NCBI GenBank assembly: GCA_041649295.1
Contig: JBAZNI010000001.1
Coordinates: 310,001-374,000, forward strand
Length of the DNA stretch: 64,000 bases
Direction: 5' to 3'
Origin: JACPLR01 sp041649295
GTDB lineage: Archaea; Nanobdellota; Nanobdellia; Pacearchaeales; GW2011-AR1
A program made the position numbers and the translations under genes. Each line of letters opens with the position of its first letter. The first letter of the stretch is position 1. Under the pieces are notes generated by a model, which was not told where the DNA came from, made no database searches, and saw nothing but the letters and a program-made list of their open reading frames with translations. Shown here piece after piece: positions 25,653 through 33,593 of this stretch.

Positions 25653-25895
25653 ATGGAAGGACGTAAACAATATACTATTTATACATCAAAGCCAAAAGCA
25701 GAAGAAGCACTTAAAGAATTAAGGGACAATGTAGCTAAATTCTTATCTGAAAGGCGTTTAATTTTTGGTGGACAGGCACAAGTTTTACCTATAACATGTG
25801 CTGATGAAGGAAGTGTGATTAGATACCTTGCTTATCAGACAGTAACTTATGAATTGCCTAAAGAAAGAAGAATTTGCGGGCATGAGCCTTGGTAA
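25653..25895 (+). CDS. uncharacterised protein, 80 aa
   Basis: Begins MEGRKQYTIYTSKPKAEEAL, then a helix (LKELRDNVAKFLSERRLIF) and a beta-rich end. A TATA-like gtttaaaaatgg lies about 30 bases upstream. Divergent from rpoE, convergent with the PIN gene (18-base gap). No family recognised. A ferredoxin-like beta-alpha-beta fold is possible. Confidence 0.6.
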   Translation: MEGRKQYTIYTSKPKAEEALKELRDNVAKFLSERRLIFGGQAQVLPITCADEGSVIRYLAYQTVTYELPKERRICGHEPW

Positions 25896-25913
25896 TTTTT
25901 ATAATTAATAATT

Positions 25914-26306
25914 TTAATTTTCAGCAATTTGATTCTTTTGCTTTATTGTTAAGAATCTTGCATGTTTATTTGCTCTTTTGATTTTGTTTTTTAGTTCTCT
26001 GTCAAGAGTTGCAACATAAATGTCTTTTTTATTTTTAATATAACAAACAATCCCGGAATCAGCTTCTTTTTTTTCAAGATTAATTATTTTTACTTTATTT
26101 TTGCTTATAACCTCAAGCACAATTTCTGCAGCCTGCCTGTCAGTTAGTTTCTGCTTTGAATTTTTTATTTTTTCTAATTCTTGAATTACTAAATCTGGAA
26201 TAAGCACTTCAAAAACCCCATATTTTTCTTTTAGGCTTTCAAATAAATCAATTTTGTTTTTTACAGCGATTATTAAAAAATTGGTGTCTAATATTATTTG
26301 CTCCAT
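25914..26306 (-). CDS. PIN-domain ribonuclease-like protein
   Basis: 130 aa. ILDTNFLIIAVKNKID has the first PIN Asp, LVIQELEKIK the conserved Glu, TDRQAAEIVLE the second acidic cluster, and ADSGIVCY...YVATLDRELKNKIK the last Asp residues. The sequence resembles the archaeal FCF1/Nob1-type PIN family found near rpoE and translation genes rather than VapC, since no antitoxin is adjacent. A role in rRNA maturation is possible (inference). Confidence 0.85.
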   Translation of the reverse strand: MEQIILDTNFLIIAVKNKIDLFESLKEKYGVFEVLIPDLVIQELEKIKNSKQKLTDRQAAEIVLEVISKNKVKIINLEKKEADSGIVCYIKNKKDIYVATLDRELKNKIKRANKHARFLTIKQKNQIAEN

Positions 26307-26356
26307 GATTAAAGTAAAATCCCAATCTTTAAATAACCTTTTGTATTAATTTTTAT

Positions 26357-26914
26357 ATGCAAGAAAGAGGGCATGTAATTTCGGTTTTAAGGAAAGTCAG
26401 GAAAGCTATCACAAAACATGACAGCGGAGAAATAAAACAGCTCAGTGATCAGACAATTCATTCTGCAACTATTTACAATGATGAGGATAATCTTCTTGTT
26501 GCTGTTGTAATTTATGCACTTAGCAAGATTATTGAAAGGGGCGAGAAATATTACAAGGATAATTACCATAAATATCTTGGAGTTTACACAAAAGCTATTG
26601 ATAAATCTATAATAGATTTGACAAATAATAATGATGAAGATTTTAGGAAACAGATGAAAATATTTACACAACAAAGCGAGATTTCGGGGGATTTGAAAAG
26701 GCATTTGCAGGATATGTTTCAAAAAGCAAGGATCAATAAAGCGTCTAAAATTTATGAGCACGGAATTTCTATGGAAAGAACAGCAAATCTCCTAGGAATT
26801 TCTTTATGGGAATTGGCAGAATATGCCGGGCAGAGCAATGTAGCAGACATGTCCCGAGGAAAAACAATTGATATTAAAGATAGATTGAGAAAAGCAATGG
26901 AGATTTTTAGATGA
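26357..26914 (+). CDS. uncharacterised helical protein, 185 aa
   Basis: Begins MQERGHVISVLRKVRKAITK. All-helical prediction with an HTH-like C-terminal part (GISMERTANLLGISLWELAE). It starts a four-gene plus-strand operon by ATGA overlap with the phosphatase-like gene. I believe similar proteins occur in DPANN archaea next to phosphatase-like genes, but I cannot name a family. Confidence 0.7.
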   Translation: MQERGHVISVLRKVRKAITKHDSGEIKQLSDQTIHSATIYNDEDNLLVAVVIYALSKIIERGEKYYKDNYHKYLGVYTKAIDKSIIDLTNNNDEDFRKQMKIFTQQSEISGDLKRHLQDMFQKARINKASKIYEHGISMERTANLLGISLWELAEYAGQSNVADMSRGKTIDIKDRLRKAMEIFR

Positions 26915-27309
26915 AACAACAAATTTTATTTTTGTGCAAATATAATCGGTTTAGAAGCAAACTGGCAGAAGCTTTTTTTAATAAATATTACAGAGGAGAT
27001 AAATACCGCGCTGAAAGTGCAGGCATTATTAAAGGATATCCTTCAAGTAAATATGTTGTTTTAGCTGGAAAAGAAAAAAAAGCGATTGTAAAAATTAAAA
27101 CACAGCCTGTTTCAGAGTTATTATTATCTAAAACAAATATTTTAGTAATTGTTGCAAATGATGTTCCTAAAGAACTTTTTAAGGGCAGAGTGAAAAAAAT
27201 AATTGTCTGGAAAATTCCAGACACTCACCAAAGCGATTTAAAGAGAATCAAAATTATTGCGAAAATGATTGAGAACAAAGTGATTAAATTTGCAGGAGAG
27301 TTGAAATGA
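26911..27309 (+). CDS. low-molecular-weight tyrosine phosphatase-like
   Basis: 132 aa. The N-terminus ILFLCKYNRFRSKLAEAFF carries the P-loop CX5RS (CKYNRFRS) of LMW phosphatases and arsenate reductases. The usual CxGNxCRS second Cys is absent. The general-acid Asp could be in WKIPDTHQSD near the C-terminus (DP motif is DT here). Start overlaps the upstream gene (ATGA) and its stop overlaps the next small ORF. Substrate unknown. Confidence 0.78.
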   Translation: MKQQILFLCKYNRFRSKLAEAFFNKYYRGDKYRAESAGIIKGYPSSKYVVLAGKEKKAIVKIKTQPVSELLLSKTNILVIVANDVPKELFKGRVKKIIVWKIPDTHQSDLKRIKIIAKMIENKVIKFAGELK

Positions 27310-27443
27310 AAATAACAGCTTATGAAAAAAGAAAATATGTATTAAAGGATAAAAAAGATTTTATAATCTTAGAAAAGATAAAACAAATTGAAAAATTAAG
27401 GATAAATAATACAAATAAACTATTAAAAAAGCACCAAAAATGA
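27306..27443 (+). CDS. tiny basic protein, 45 aa
   Basis: From ATG 27306 (overlapping the phosphatase stop by ATGA) to TGA 27441-27443, which overlaps the next gene's ATG. Product begins MKITAYEKRKYVLKDKKDF and continues as one Lys-rich helix. Its perfect fit between two overlapping genes argues that it is translated; no family is recognised. A partner or antitoxin for the following PIN-like protein is possible (inference). Confidence 0.6.
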   Translation: MKITAYEKRKYVLKDKKDFIILEKIKQIEKLRINNTNKLLKKHQK

Positions 27444-28117
27444 AAGCAATAATATTTGACTCTGGAACTTTAATAACTTTTTCAATGAGTGGTCTGCTAG
27501 ATTTATTAAAAAACTTGAAAAAATCATTTAATGGAAAGTTTTTGATTACTAAAGAGATTGAATATGAATGTATAAAACGCCCTATGCAGATTCCTAAGTA
27601 TAAATTGGGTGCTATGAGATTAAAAGAATTAATTGATGATAAGATTTTAGAATTTCCAGAGTCAATGGGCGTTGAAAATAATTTATTAGAATTAAGGGCA
27701 AAGGAGATCTTCAGAAAGGCAAATTCTGCTTTTGAAGCAAAAGGAAGAATGATACATATAATTGACAGAGGAGAATGTTCTTGTTTAGCTTTAAGCGAGA
27801 TGCTTTCTGAAAAAGGTATTGAAAACGTGATTTGTATTGATGAGAGAACAACAAGAATGATGTGCGAGAAACCAAAGAATCTTCAGTTGCTATTAACTGA
27901 AAAACTTCATACTCCAATAAACATGCTTGCTAATTTTGGAGAGTGCAAATTTTCATTTATTCGTTCTTCTGAATTAGTTTATGTTGCGTTTAAGAAAGGA
28001 TTGATAAAAGATAAATCCAAAGAAATGCTTGATGCTATGCTTTACTCTGTGAAGTTTAAGGGTTGTGCTATTTCTAATGAAGAAATCAGAGAAATTGAAA
28101 AGTATATCTTGCTATAA
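27440..28117 (+). CDS. PIN-like predicted ribonuclease
   Basis: 225 aa. IIFDSGTLITFSMSGLLDLL has the leading Asp of a PIN domain with S for the following polar residue; RGECSCLALSEML and VICIDERTTRMMC carry the Glu and Asp residues expected at the later positions. Overlaps the preceding tiny ORF (ATGA). The second half is helical and may be a dimerisation extension. Metal-ligand assignment is my reading only. Confidence 0.68.
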   Translation: MKAIIFDSGTLITFSMSGLLDLLKNLKKSFNGKFLITKEIEYECIKRPMQIPKYKLGAMRLKELIDDKILEFPESMGVENNLLELRAKEIFRKANSAFEAKGRMIHIIDRGECSCLALSEMLSEKGIENVICIDERTTRMMCEKPKNLQLLLTEKLHTPINMLANFGECKFSFIRSSELVYVAFKKGLIKDKSKEMLDAMLYSVKFKGCAISNEEIREIEKYILL

Positions 28118-28272
28118 ATAAAAATCTTGCAGATTAAAATTGAAATGATGGGCATATTCAATGGGTGCAATTTAATAGATTAGTTATATAGATATTATAA
28201 TCTCTACCAGATGTAAGCTAATATTAGAATTTTCTTATAAATTTATAAACATTAAATTTCTTGATATTTTAT

Positions 28273-28318
28273 GGGTCTATAGTTAAATGGTAAATTTTAA
28301 ATATATCCGTATATTTAT
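28273..28318 (+). other. tRNA 5' fragment (acceptor and D arm)
   Basis: GGGTCTATAGTTAAATGGTA resembles the first 25 bases of a tRNA: acceptor GGGTCTA, TA at 8-9 and a D arm. It is followed by a small hairpin AAATATA-TCCG-TATATTT instead of a normal anticodon arm. The matching acceptor 3' strand TAGGCCC-A lies at 29475-29481, about 1.2 kb away, after a nuclease gene and tRNA-Trp. Confidence 0.65.
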
Positions 28319-28324
28319 TGTAAA

Positions 28325-29386
28325 ATGCAATATAAAGATATTGATGTAAGAAAAGAGATTCTTAGAAAGTTTTTAAAAAATAATCCTAATGCGACTTATA
28401 AGCAAATAAAAAGGGAAATTCATACCAAAGTTGAAAAAGTGTACACTGGCGGGATGAAAGATGCATTTAAAGATGCAGGTATTAAAAATCCAAGGAATTT
28501 TGAGAGAAAGAATAGAGAGGAAAGAGAAAAAATTATAATTAATTATATAAAGAAACATCCCGGAGTTGGGGCACATACAATTGCAAAGGATACAAAAATA
28601 AATCCATCTAGTATTTTTAATAGTATAAGAGAGGCTTATGTGTTTGCAGGGATTACATACCCTCGGATAAGAATTAATAAATCAAAAACAGAAAAAAAGA
28701 AACAAATAATGTTTTTGGTTAAAAATAACCCTTTAATAACTGCTAGAGAAATAAAAGAATTAAGCGGAATAAATTTATATAAAGTATTTAAAAACTTTAA
28801 TGAAGTTTACAAGGAGTTAGAAATAAAAGATATTTGCAATAAAAATAAAGAAAGAATTAAAAAGCAAAACCAAGTAATTGAATTTATTAAAAATAATCCT
28901 AGAGCAACACAAAGAGAGATAAATCGCACTTGTAAGACACATGTTCAAGAACTATTTAATGGTGGGATATTTGAAGCTTATAAAAATGCACAGATTCTTT
29001 TTCCATATGAGAGATTAAAAATCTATGGTATTGGAATTAAATCTGTAAGGGAGGATTCAAAAAGATTTGAAGATGAAATTGCCTTAAAATTATCTGGCTA
29101 TGGCAATGTTAATAGACTGGTAAGAATAAAGAAGGGTGTTGCAGATATAGTCTTCGAAAGAAAAGATAAAAAAGCAATTGTAGAGGTAAAAAATTATTTA
29201 AAAAAAGAGGTTTCTTTTTCACAGATTAACCAGTTAAACAGTTATTTAAATGATTTTAACTGCAATCTTGGGTTGCTTATATGCAATGTTAAGCCAAAGA
29301 AGGATAAGTTTATAATTGGTAAAAATAGAATATTTGTGTTAGATAAAGACGAACTTGACAGAGTGCCTTATTTAATGGAACTGTAG
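28325..29386 (+). CDS. homing-endonuclease-like protein: four HTH repeats + PD-(D/E)XK
   Basis: 353 aa. Residues 1-230 are four copies of a roughly 50-aa helical repeat with pattern I-x2-F-I/L-K-x-N/H-P...T...EI (ILRKFLKNNPNATYKQIKRE; IIINYIKKHPGVGAHTIAKD; IMFLVKNNPLITAREIKELS; VIEFIKNNPRATQREINRTC), like repeats seen in homing endonucleases. The C-terminus is a nuclease core: RFEDEIALKL, GVADIVF and AIVEVKNYL (Glu, Asp, ExK) followed by QINQLNSYL. The gene lies between halves of a split tRNA, and its last ten bases overlap tRNA-Trp. Confidence 0.8.
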   Translation: MQYKDIDVRKEILRKFLKNNPNATYKQIKREIHTKVEKVYTGGMKDAFKDAGIKNPRNFERKNREEREKIIINYIKKHPGVGAHTIAKDTKINPSSIFNSIREAYVFAGITYPRIRINKSKTEKKKQIMFLVKNNPLITAREIKELSGINLYKVFKNFNEVYKELEIKDICNKNKERIKKQNQVIEFIKNNPRATQREINRTCKTHVQELFNGGIFEAYKNAQILFPYERLKIYGIGIKSVREDSKRFEDEIALKLSGYGNVNRLVRIKKGVADIVFERKDKKAIVEVKNYLKKEVSFSQINQLNSYLNDFNCNLGLLICNVKPKKDKFIIGKNRIFVLDKDELDRVPYLMEL

Positions 29387-29448
29387 TTTAATGGTTAGAA
29401 TTTTGGTCTCCAGAACCAACGATGGGGGTTCGATTCCCTCCAGTTCCA
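29377..29448 (+). tRNA. tRNA-Trp (CCA), intronless
   Basis: Acceptor GGAACTG/CAGTTCC-A, anticodon arm TTGGT-CTCCAGA-ACCAA giving CCA, T arm GGGGG-TTCGATT-CCCTC. 72 nt without intron, although archaeal tRNA-Trp genes commonly carry one with a C/D guide. Its first ten bases are also the last codons of the nuclease gene. Confidence 0.92.
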
Positions 29449-29456
29449 TGTTCTAA

Positions 29457-29481
29457 AGGGGTTCGATTCCTCCTAGGCCCA
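29457..29481 (+). other. tRNA 3' fragment (T arm and acceptor 3' strand)
   Basis: GGGGTTCGATTCCTCCTAGG plus CCCA reads as T stem-loop and acceptor 3' strand with discriminator A. It begins 8 bases after tRNA-Trp ends. TAGGCCC pairs completely with GGGTCTA at 28273-28279 (one U:G pair), identifying it as the missing end of that tRNA. Confidence 0.75.
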
Positions 29482-29638
29482 TTTAATCTTTATTTACTTA
29501 ACCCCTACAGATAAAATTAAAAAGAGGGGAGATTATAGTTTTATATGAAAAATCATATTTTCAAAGTTCTAATCTGGAATCGTAGTGAGCGTTACAGATA
29601 ATTTAAATATAAACTTCTAATCTATTTAAGAGGTGCTT

Positions 29639-31054
29639 ATGGATGAAATTATTAATAACCAAATTGAAGAAAAAAAACAAAAGACTTTAAAATATTCTAT
29701 TCAGGAAGGCAGTGCAACAGCAGTTATGTCTGGAGCAGGTGAAGCTTATATAACCCCTTTTGCCCTTGCCTTAAATGCTTCAAATGCTCAAGTTGGTTTT
29801 TTATCCAGTTTTGTAGGGTTATTTGGGGCATCTGCACAGATAATTGGAAGTAAATTAGTTTATCGATACAAGCGAAAAAAACTCATAGTTTTATTTGTTG
29901 CATTACAAGCAACAATTTGGCTGTTACTTGCTTTGCTTGGAATTTTAGCATGGAAAGGGATTATTAACGGAGTTGCAGCTTCTATTCTTATTTTAATTTA
30001 TAGTTTATATTCTATCCTTGGCAATTTTGCAGGTCCTCCTTATTTCTCTTTGATGGGGGACTTAGTTCCTGAAAAAAAGCGTGGTGCTTATTTTTCAAGG
30101 AAAAGCAAGATAGTTGGGGCAGTTGCCCTTGTTGTGACTTTTTTTTCAGCACTTTTCCTTGACTATTCAAAACAAGCAGGATTGTTAATGCTGGGATTTA
30201 TTACTTTATTTATTCTTTCTTCTGCAGGAAGATATATTTCTACTTTTTTATTTACAAAACATTATGAACCAGAATCAAAAATGGAAAAAGGATCTTACTT
30301 TAGCTTTTGGCAGTTTATTAAAAAAGCTCCACATAATAACTATGGCAAATTTGTGTTTTATATAGCCTTTATTAATTTTGCAGTTAATTTTTCAGGACCC
30401 TTTTTTGCAGTTTATATGCTTAAAGATTTGAGTTTTAACTACCTTACTTTTACATTAGTTAATATTGCAGGAAGCTTGTTTACAATAATCTTCCTGCCTT
30501 TATGGGGCAAGATAGGGGATATTTATGGTAATAAAAAACTGTTGGCTGTATGCAGTGTTATAATTACTATAAATCCAATTTTATGGTTGCTTTCACCAAA
30601 TCCACTATATCTTATATTTTTTGTCCAATTAGTTTCTGGTTTGGGCTGGGCAGGATTTAATTTAGGGGCATCCAATTTTATCTATGATGCTGTTACTCCT
30701 CAAAGGAGGGCTATTTGTGTTGCCTATCACACTTTTATAAGCGGAATCGGTGTTTTCTTAGGAGCATCTTTAGGAGGATTGTTTGCCCAGTATATAGGGT
30801 TAAAGTTTATAAACATTTTTTTGCTGATATTTCTTATTTCAGGAATATTAAGAGGAATTGCTTCTTTGATATTTATTCCTATGATTAAAGAAGTTAGGAA
30901 AACTCCGCCTCCAAGTGAAAAATTGAGTTTTATAACTTACCTTACACTTATAACTCCTCATGCATTTTATACTGCATTCAGAGGAATTAGAAATAATCTA
31001 AGCTTTATTTCAGAATCAAAAGCAGGAAAGGAAAAAATACCAGAGTTAATGTGA
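29639..31054 (+). CDS. major facilitator superfamily transporter
   Basis: 471 aa from ATG 29639, preceded by GAGGTG; a GTG two codons earlier is less likely. About 12 hydrophobic segments. After TM2, YRYKRKKLIVLF is a loop of the MFS A-motif type, and GKIGDIYGNKKLLAVC after TM8 is its second-half copy (GxxxDxxGxKK). FSRKSKIVGAVALV and LGLGWAGFNLGASNFIY-type segments are consistent with substrate-binding helices. Substrate not predictable. Confidence 0.85.
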   Translation: MDEIINNQIEEKKQKTLKYSIQEGSATAVMSGAGEAYITPFALALNASNAQVGFLSSFVGLFGASAQIIGSKLVYRYKRKKLIVLFVALQATIWLLLALLGILAWKGIINGVAASILILIYSLYSILGNFAGPPYFSLMGDLVPEKKRGAYFSRKSKIVGAVALVVTFFSALFLDYSKQAGLLMLGFITLFILSSAGRYISTFLFTKHYEPESKMEKGSYFSFWQFIKKAPHNNYGKFVFYIAFINFAVNFSGPFFAVYMLKDLSFNYLTFTLVNIAGSLFTIIFLPLWGKIGDIYGNKKLLAVCSVIITINPILWLLSPNPLYLIFFVQLVSGLGWAGFNLGASNFIYDAVTPQRRAICVAYHTFISGIGVFLGASLGGLFAQYIGLKFINIFLLIFLISGILRGIASLIFIPMIKEVRKTPPPSEKLSFITYLTLITPHAFYTAFRGIRNNLSFISESKAGKEKIPELM

Positions 31055-31062
31055 AAAAACTT

Positions 31063-31069
31063 GTGTAAA
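31063..31069 (-). repeat. TTTACAC cassette site, form A (no tRNA half)
   Basis: On the minus strand TTTAGGATACATTTG is followed by TTTACACAAG. It ends the HD-domain gene unit 31107-32108. The same block TTTAGGATA-ATTTG-TTTACAC occurs at 50309 and 52294. Confidence 0.55.
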
Positions 31070-31106
31070 CAAATGTATCCTAAAGCATCCAAATAAAAAG
31101 AGCACT

Positions 31107-32108
31107 TTAAGATAGCTCGTTTGCAACGAATGGTTTCGAGCCCAATTTAATTATGTTAATTTTAACAAAAGAGTCTTTATTAGTCTTTTCTCTTTCTAAA
31201 GCTTCTTTATATCCTAATGAAATTTTTGTTAGATTAGTTATACCCTCCTCAGTTAATACCTCGGGATCAATATATCTAAATTTTTTCTTCAATTCTATTC
31301 CTTCTTTAGACTCTTCTATTTTAAATCCATTTTTTAACATATCTAATTGCTCTAAAATTTCTTGGTTTTTGCTGTTTTCTAATAAGTTTATAATAAATTG
31401 GTCTGTTTTCATTAAGTCCTCTTTTGAGATTAATTTAGAATCTATAGCCTTCCTTAAAATTTGAGCTAAAATATAATATCTGGCTCTTGCATCATTTCCT
31501 GCCCAATGCTCTTTTTGTAATCTTAAATATTCATTTGCAAAGGATTCAGCAGATTGTTTAGTCTCAAATACCATTTGTCCATTAATATTCTTTAAGTTAG
31601 TTACACATAATTTAACTAAGTCGTCCTTTCCTAAATCCTTAAGTTCTCTAATTGTATAATCAAATCTATCTACACACAAACTCGGAGCATGTTTTTCTAA
31701 AAGAGAAAATGATTCTACATTAGCAACATCTTTGTAATTAAATCCATATTTTTTAAGTATATTAGGAACATCAGAATTTTCAATTATATTTAGATGATTA
31801 TTATCTTGGTAATCCTCTTTTGTTGGGTCTCCTAAAACCCAATCAACTACATGAGAAAAAGCAGTGTGAGAAATATCATGTAAAAGTCCTGCTATTTGTT
31901 CTTCTATGTCCGCATCTAATTTTCTTAATAATATCATCACTCCAATTGAATGTTCAAATCTTGAAAAAACAATTCTGTGATAGTAGTCTTGAGGTAATCC
32001 TTGTTGAGAAATACCCTTTAATCTTTGTAATGTTTTTGAATTAATTAAATCTATTAACACAGGTTCATTAATTTCTTCTTCACCATAAACTTTATCTTTT
32101 ATTAGCAT
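31107..32108 (-). CDS. HD-domain phosphohydrolase (SAMHD1/dGTPase-like)
   Basis: 333 aa. FSRFEHSIGVMILL has the first His, EEQIAGLLHDISHTAFSHVV the HD pair and following His, and CVDRFDYTIREL the distant Asp: the H...HD...D metal set of dNTP triphosphohydrolase-type HD proteins. Substrates could be dNTPs or other nucleotides. Lies precisely between a tRNA 3' half at 32151-32191 and a TTTACAC site at 31063, so it may be a mobile cassette; depletion of nucleotides would fit a defence role (inference). Confidence 0.85.
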   Translation of the reverse strand: MLIKDKVYGEEEINEPVLIDLINSKTLQRLKGISQQGLPQDYYHRIVFSRFEHSIGVMILLRKLDADIEEQIAGLLHDISHTAFSHVVDWVLGDPTKEDYQDNNHLNIIENSDVPNILKKYGFNYKDVANVESFSLLEKHAPSLCVDRFDYTIRELKDLGKDDLVKLCVTNLKNINGQMVFETKQSAESFANEYLRLQKEHWAGNDARARYYILAQILRKAIDSKLISKEDLMKTDQFIINLLENSKNQEILEQLDMLKNGFKIEESKEGIELKKKFRYIDPEVLTEEGITNLTKISLGYKEALEREKTNKDSFVKINIIKLGSKPFVANELS

Positions 32109-32150
32109 AACTATTAGCTCTTTTCATATTATAAAAACTTAATTATAATA

Positions 32151-32191
32151 TGGTCCCACGAGGAGTTGAACCTCGGAATACTCGGTGTAAA
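32151..32191 (-). repeat. 41-nt tRNA-Val-like 3' half, with TTTACAC core
   Basis: Reads TTTACAC-CGAGT-ATTC, then CGAGG-TTCAACT-CCTCG and TGGGACC-A: anticodon loop, 3' anticodon stem, variable region, T arm, acceptor 3' strand and A73. No 5' half (it would need GGTCCCA) lies upstream. Upstream sequence is CATATCCTAGTG. Copies of nearly the same 41 bases are at 52294 and 53935. Confidence 0.85.
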
Positions 32192-32270
32192 CACTAGGAT
32201 ATGTTTTTGGGTAAGAAAATTAAACACATTTACTTTTTGAGTACAAATTGATTTTAGAATCACAAAAAAT

Positions 32271-32597
32271 TTAATCCTGAATTGTTCTATCGTGTGGTCT
32301 AGGGAATCTTTCTTTTCTGCGTCTTAAAACTTCATATCCTAATATTCCTTCACTAACCTCTCCAAAATTAAGTAATAAATTAACTCCTTTTAAACTTTCT
32401 GGCCATACCCCCTCTCCATAAGAGCCCACTAATCTTCCGTTATATTTATTATTTCCGCTTCCTCTTTCTTGTACAAGAGTAAAGTATCCTACTGATTCAT
32501 GTGAGGGATTATTTCCTAAAAGATTATGGACAATTCTTACTAAATCTCCTTCTCTAACATCTTCTTTAAATCCTGATACTGGCTTTAATTTTCCCAT
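32271..32597 (-). CDS. uncharacterised protein, 108 aa
   Basis: Start set at ATG 32597 (MGKLKPVSGFKEDVREGDLV), about 28 bases after a TATA-like tttaaaa; longer versions to 32705 run into the TTTACAC site region. GDLVRIVHNLL and GYFTLVQERGSG suggest a small beta-barrel. No family recognised. Bounded by site 32722 upstream and tRNA half 32151 downstream, i.e. one gene between two sites. Confidence 0.6.
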   Translation of the reverse strand: MGKLKPVSGFKEDVREGDLVRIVHNLLGNNPSHESVGYFTLVQERGSGNNKYNGRLVGSYGEGVWPESLKGVNLLLNFGEVSEGILGYEVLRRRKERFPRPHDRTIQD

Positions 32598-32721
32598 TTT
32601 AATACTACATTTTTCCAGTTTTTTAAATCTTTCTATTGTTGTAATTATATAGTAATTAATTACTCTAAATTTCATATGATAAAATGTGTTTAAAACTTTA
32701 GTCAAAAAACATATCTACTTT

Positions 32722-32728
32722 GTGTAAA
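32722..32728 (-). repeat. TTTACAC cassette site, form A
   Basis: Minus strand ATGTTATACTTG precedes TTTACACAAAG. The 12 bases upstream are the same as those before the tRNA half at 33466-33506, so the HD gene between them is flanked by a direct repeat ATGTTATACTTGTTTACAC of 19 bases. Confidence 0.65.
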
Positions 32729-32791
32729 CAAGTATAACATTATTGTTCTTTTTTCATTAAACAGTTTTTGTCATACGCGTTTTGACACCTT

Positions 32792-33433
32792 TTACAACTC
32801 TCCTTTCCATTCTTTTAGGAACCTTTCAACATACTCTTTTACATATTGGTATCTTTCTTTGGCAATTTTTTTAGCTTCTTTGGTATTAAAACTTTCAGGG
32901 GTTATTCTAAAAATCTTCCTATAAAAACCATGAATTGTTGATGTATAAAAATTAACAGAACTATCATTTAAGGGTATATTTGGATTAAATAGCGGTCTTT
33001 GTATTTCTCCACTTGTGCAAAACATTCTTGCAATGGTTATTGCACCTAATGCATCAAGCCTATCTGCATCTTGAAGAATTTCAGCTTCAATAGTTTCAGC
33101 CTTCATATTTTTACTATGACGATGAACTTTAATAGCATAAATAACTAATTTTATTTTGTCATCTGGAAAACCCATTTCTTTTAATATTTCTTCAGCCATT
33201 TTAGCGCCATGTCCTGCATGACACTCAATTTCTTTGTTATGTTCTTTTAATCTAGCTACATCATGAAGCAAACATGCGGTTTTTAACACATCTAAATCAA
33301 CTTTCTTATTTTTTGATAATTTTAATGCTAAATTATAAACTCTTTCAGTATGGTCAAAGGCGTGACTTCCACCTTTAATAAAATAAGGCTGTATCTTTTC
33401 TTTTAATTTTATATAAAAATTTTCATCAATCAT
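32792..33433 (-). CDS. HD-domain phosphohydrolase
   Basis: 213 aa. GGSHAFDHTERVYNLA (H), KTACLLHDVARLKEHN (HD), EILQDADRLDALGA (D) give the H...HD...D set of the YedJ/YpgQ-type HD family; PDDKIKLVIYAIKVHRHS adds the two His residues typical of that group. Probably a nucleotide pyrophosphatase or phosphatase. The unit (tRNA half, gene, TTTACAC site) has the same design as the one holding the HD gene at 31107-32108. Confidence 0.85.
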   Translation of the reverse strand: MIDENFYIKLKEKIQPYFIKGGSHAFDHTERVYNLALKLSKNKKVDLDVLKTACLLHDVARLKEHNKEIECHAGHGAKMAEEILKEMGFPDDKIKLVIYAIKVHRHSKNMKAETIEAEILQDADRLDALGAITIARMFCTSGEIQRPLFNPNIPLNDSSVNFYTSTIHGFYRKIFRITPESFNTKEAKKIAKERYQYVKEYVERFLKEWKGEL

Positions 33434-33465
33434 GTAATCAACATATACATTTCAATTTATAAACA

Positions 33466-33506
33466 TGAGCCCACGCGGGATCGAACCGCGGACCGGTCGG
33501 TGTAAA
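33466..33506 (-). repeat. 41-nt tRNA 3' half with TTTACAC core, variant
   Basis: TTTACAC-CGACC-GGTC, CGCGG-TTCGATC-CCGCG, TGGGCTC-A. Same length and architecture as the other three pieces but with different stems, so it derives from another tRNA gene with the same anticodon loop. No 5' half is nearby. It would need GAGCCCA as acceptor partner. Confidence 0.82.
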
Positions 33507-33593
33507 CAAGTATAACATCATTGCTATTTATCACTCTATCCCATATCATATTAATCGGATAAACTTTAATAAACATAAGGAGCAATTAGTTTT

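Noticed and set aside
26640..26660. TTTACAC-like sequences inside coding regions (here and near 12575)
   Set aside because: They lie within well-supported genes, lack the preceding TTG or tRNA continuation, and are expected by chance in AT-rich DNA.
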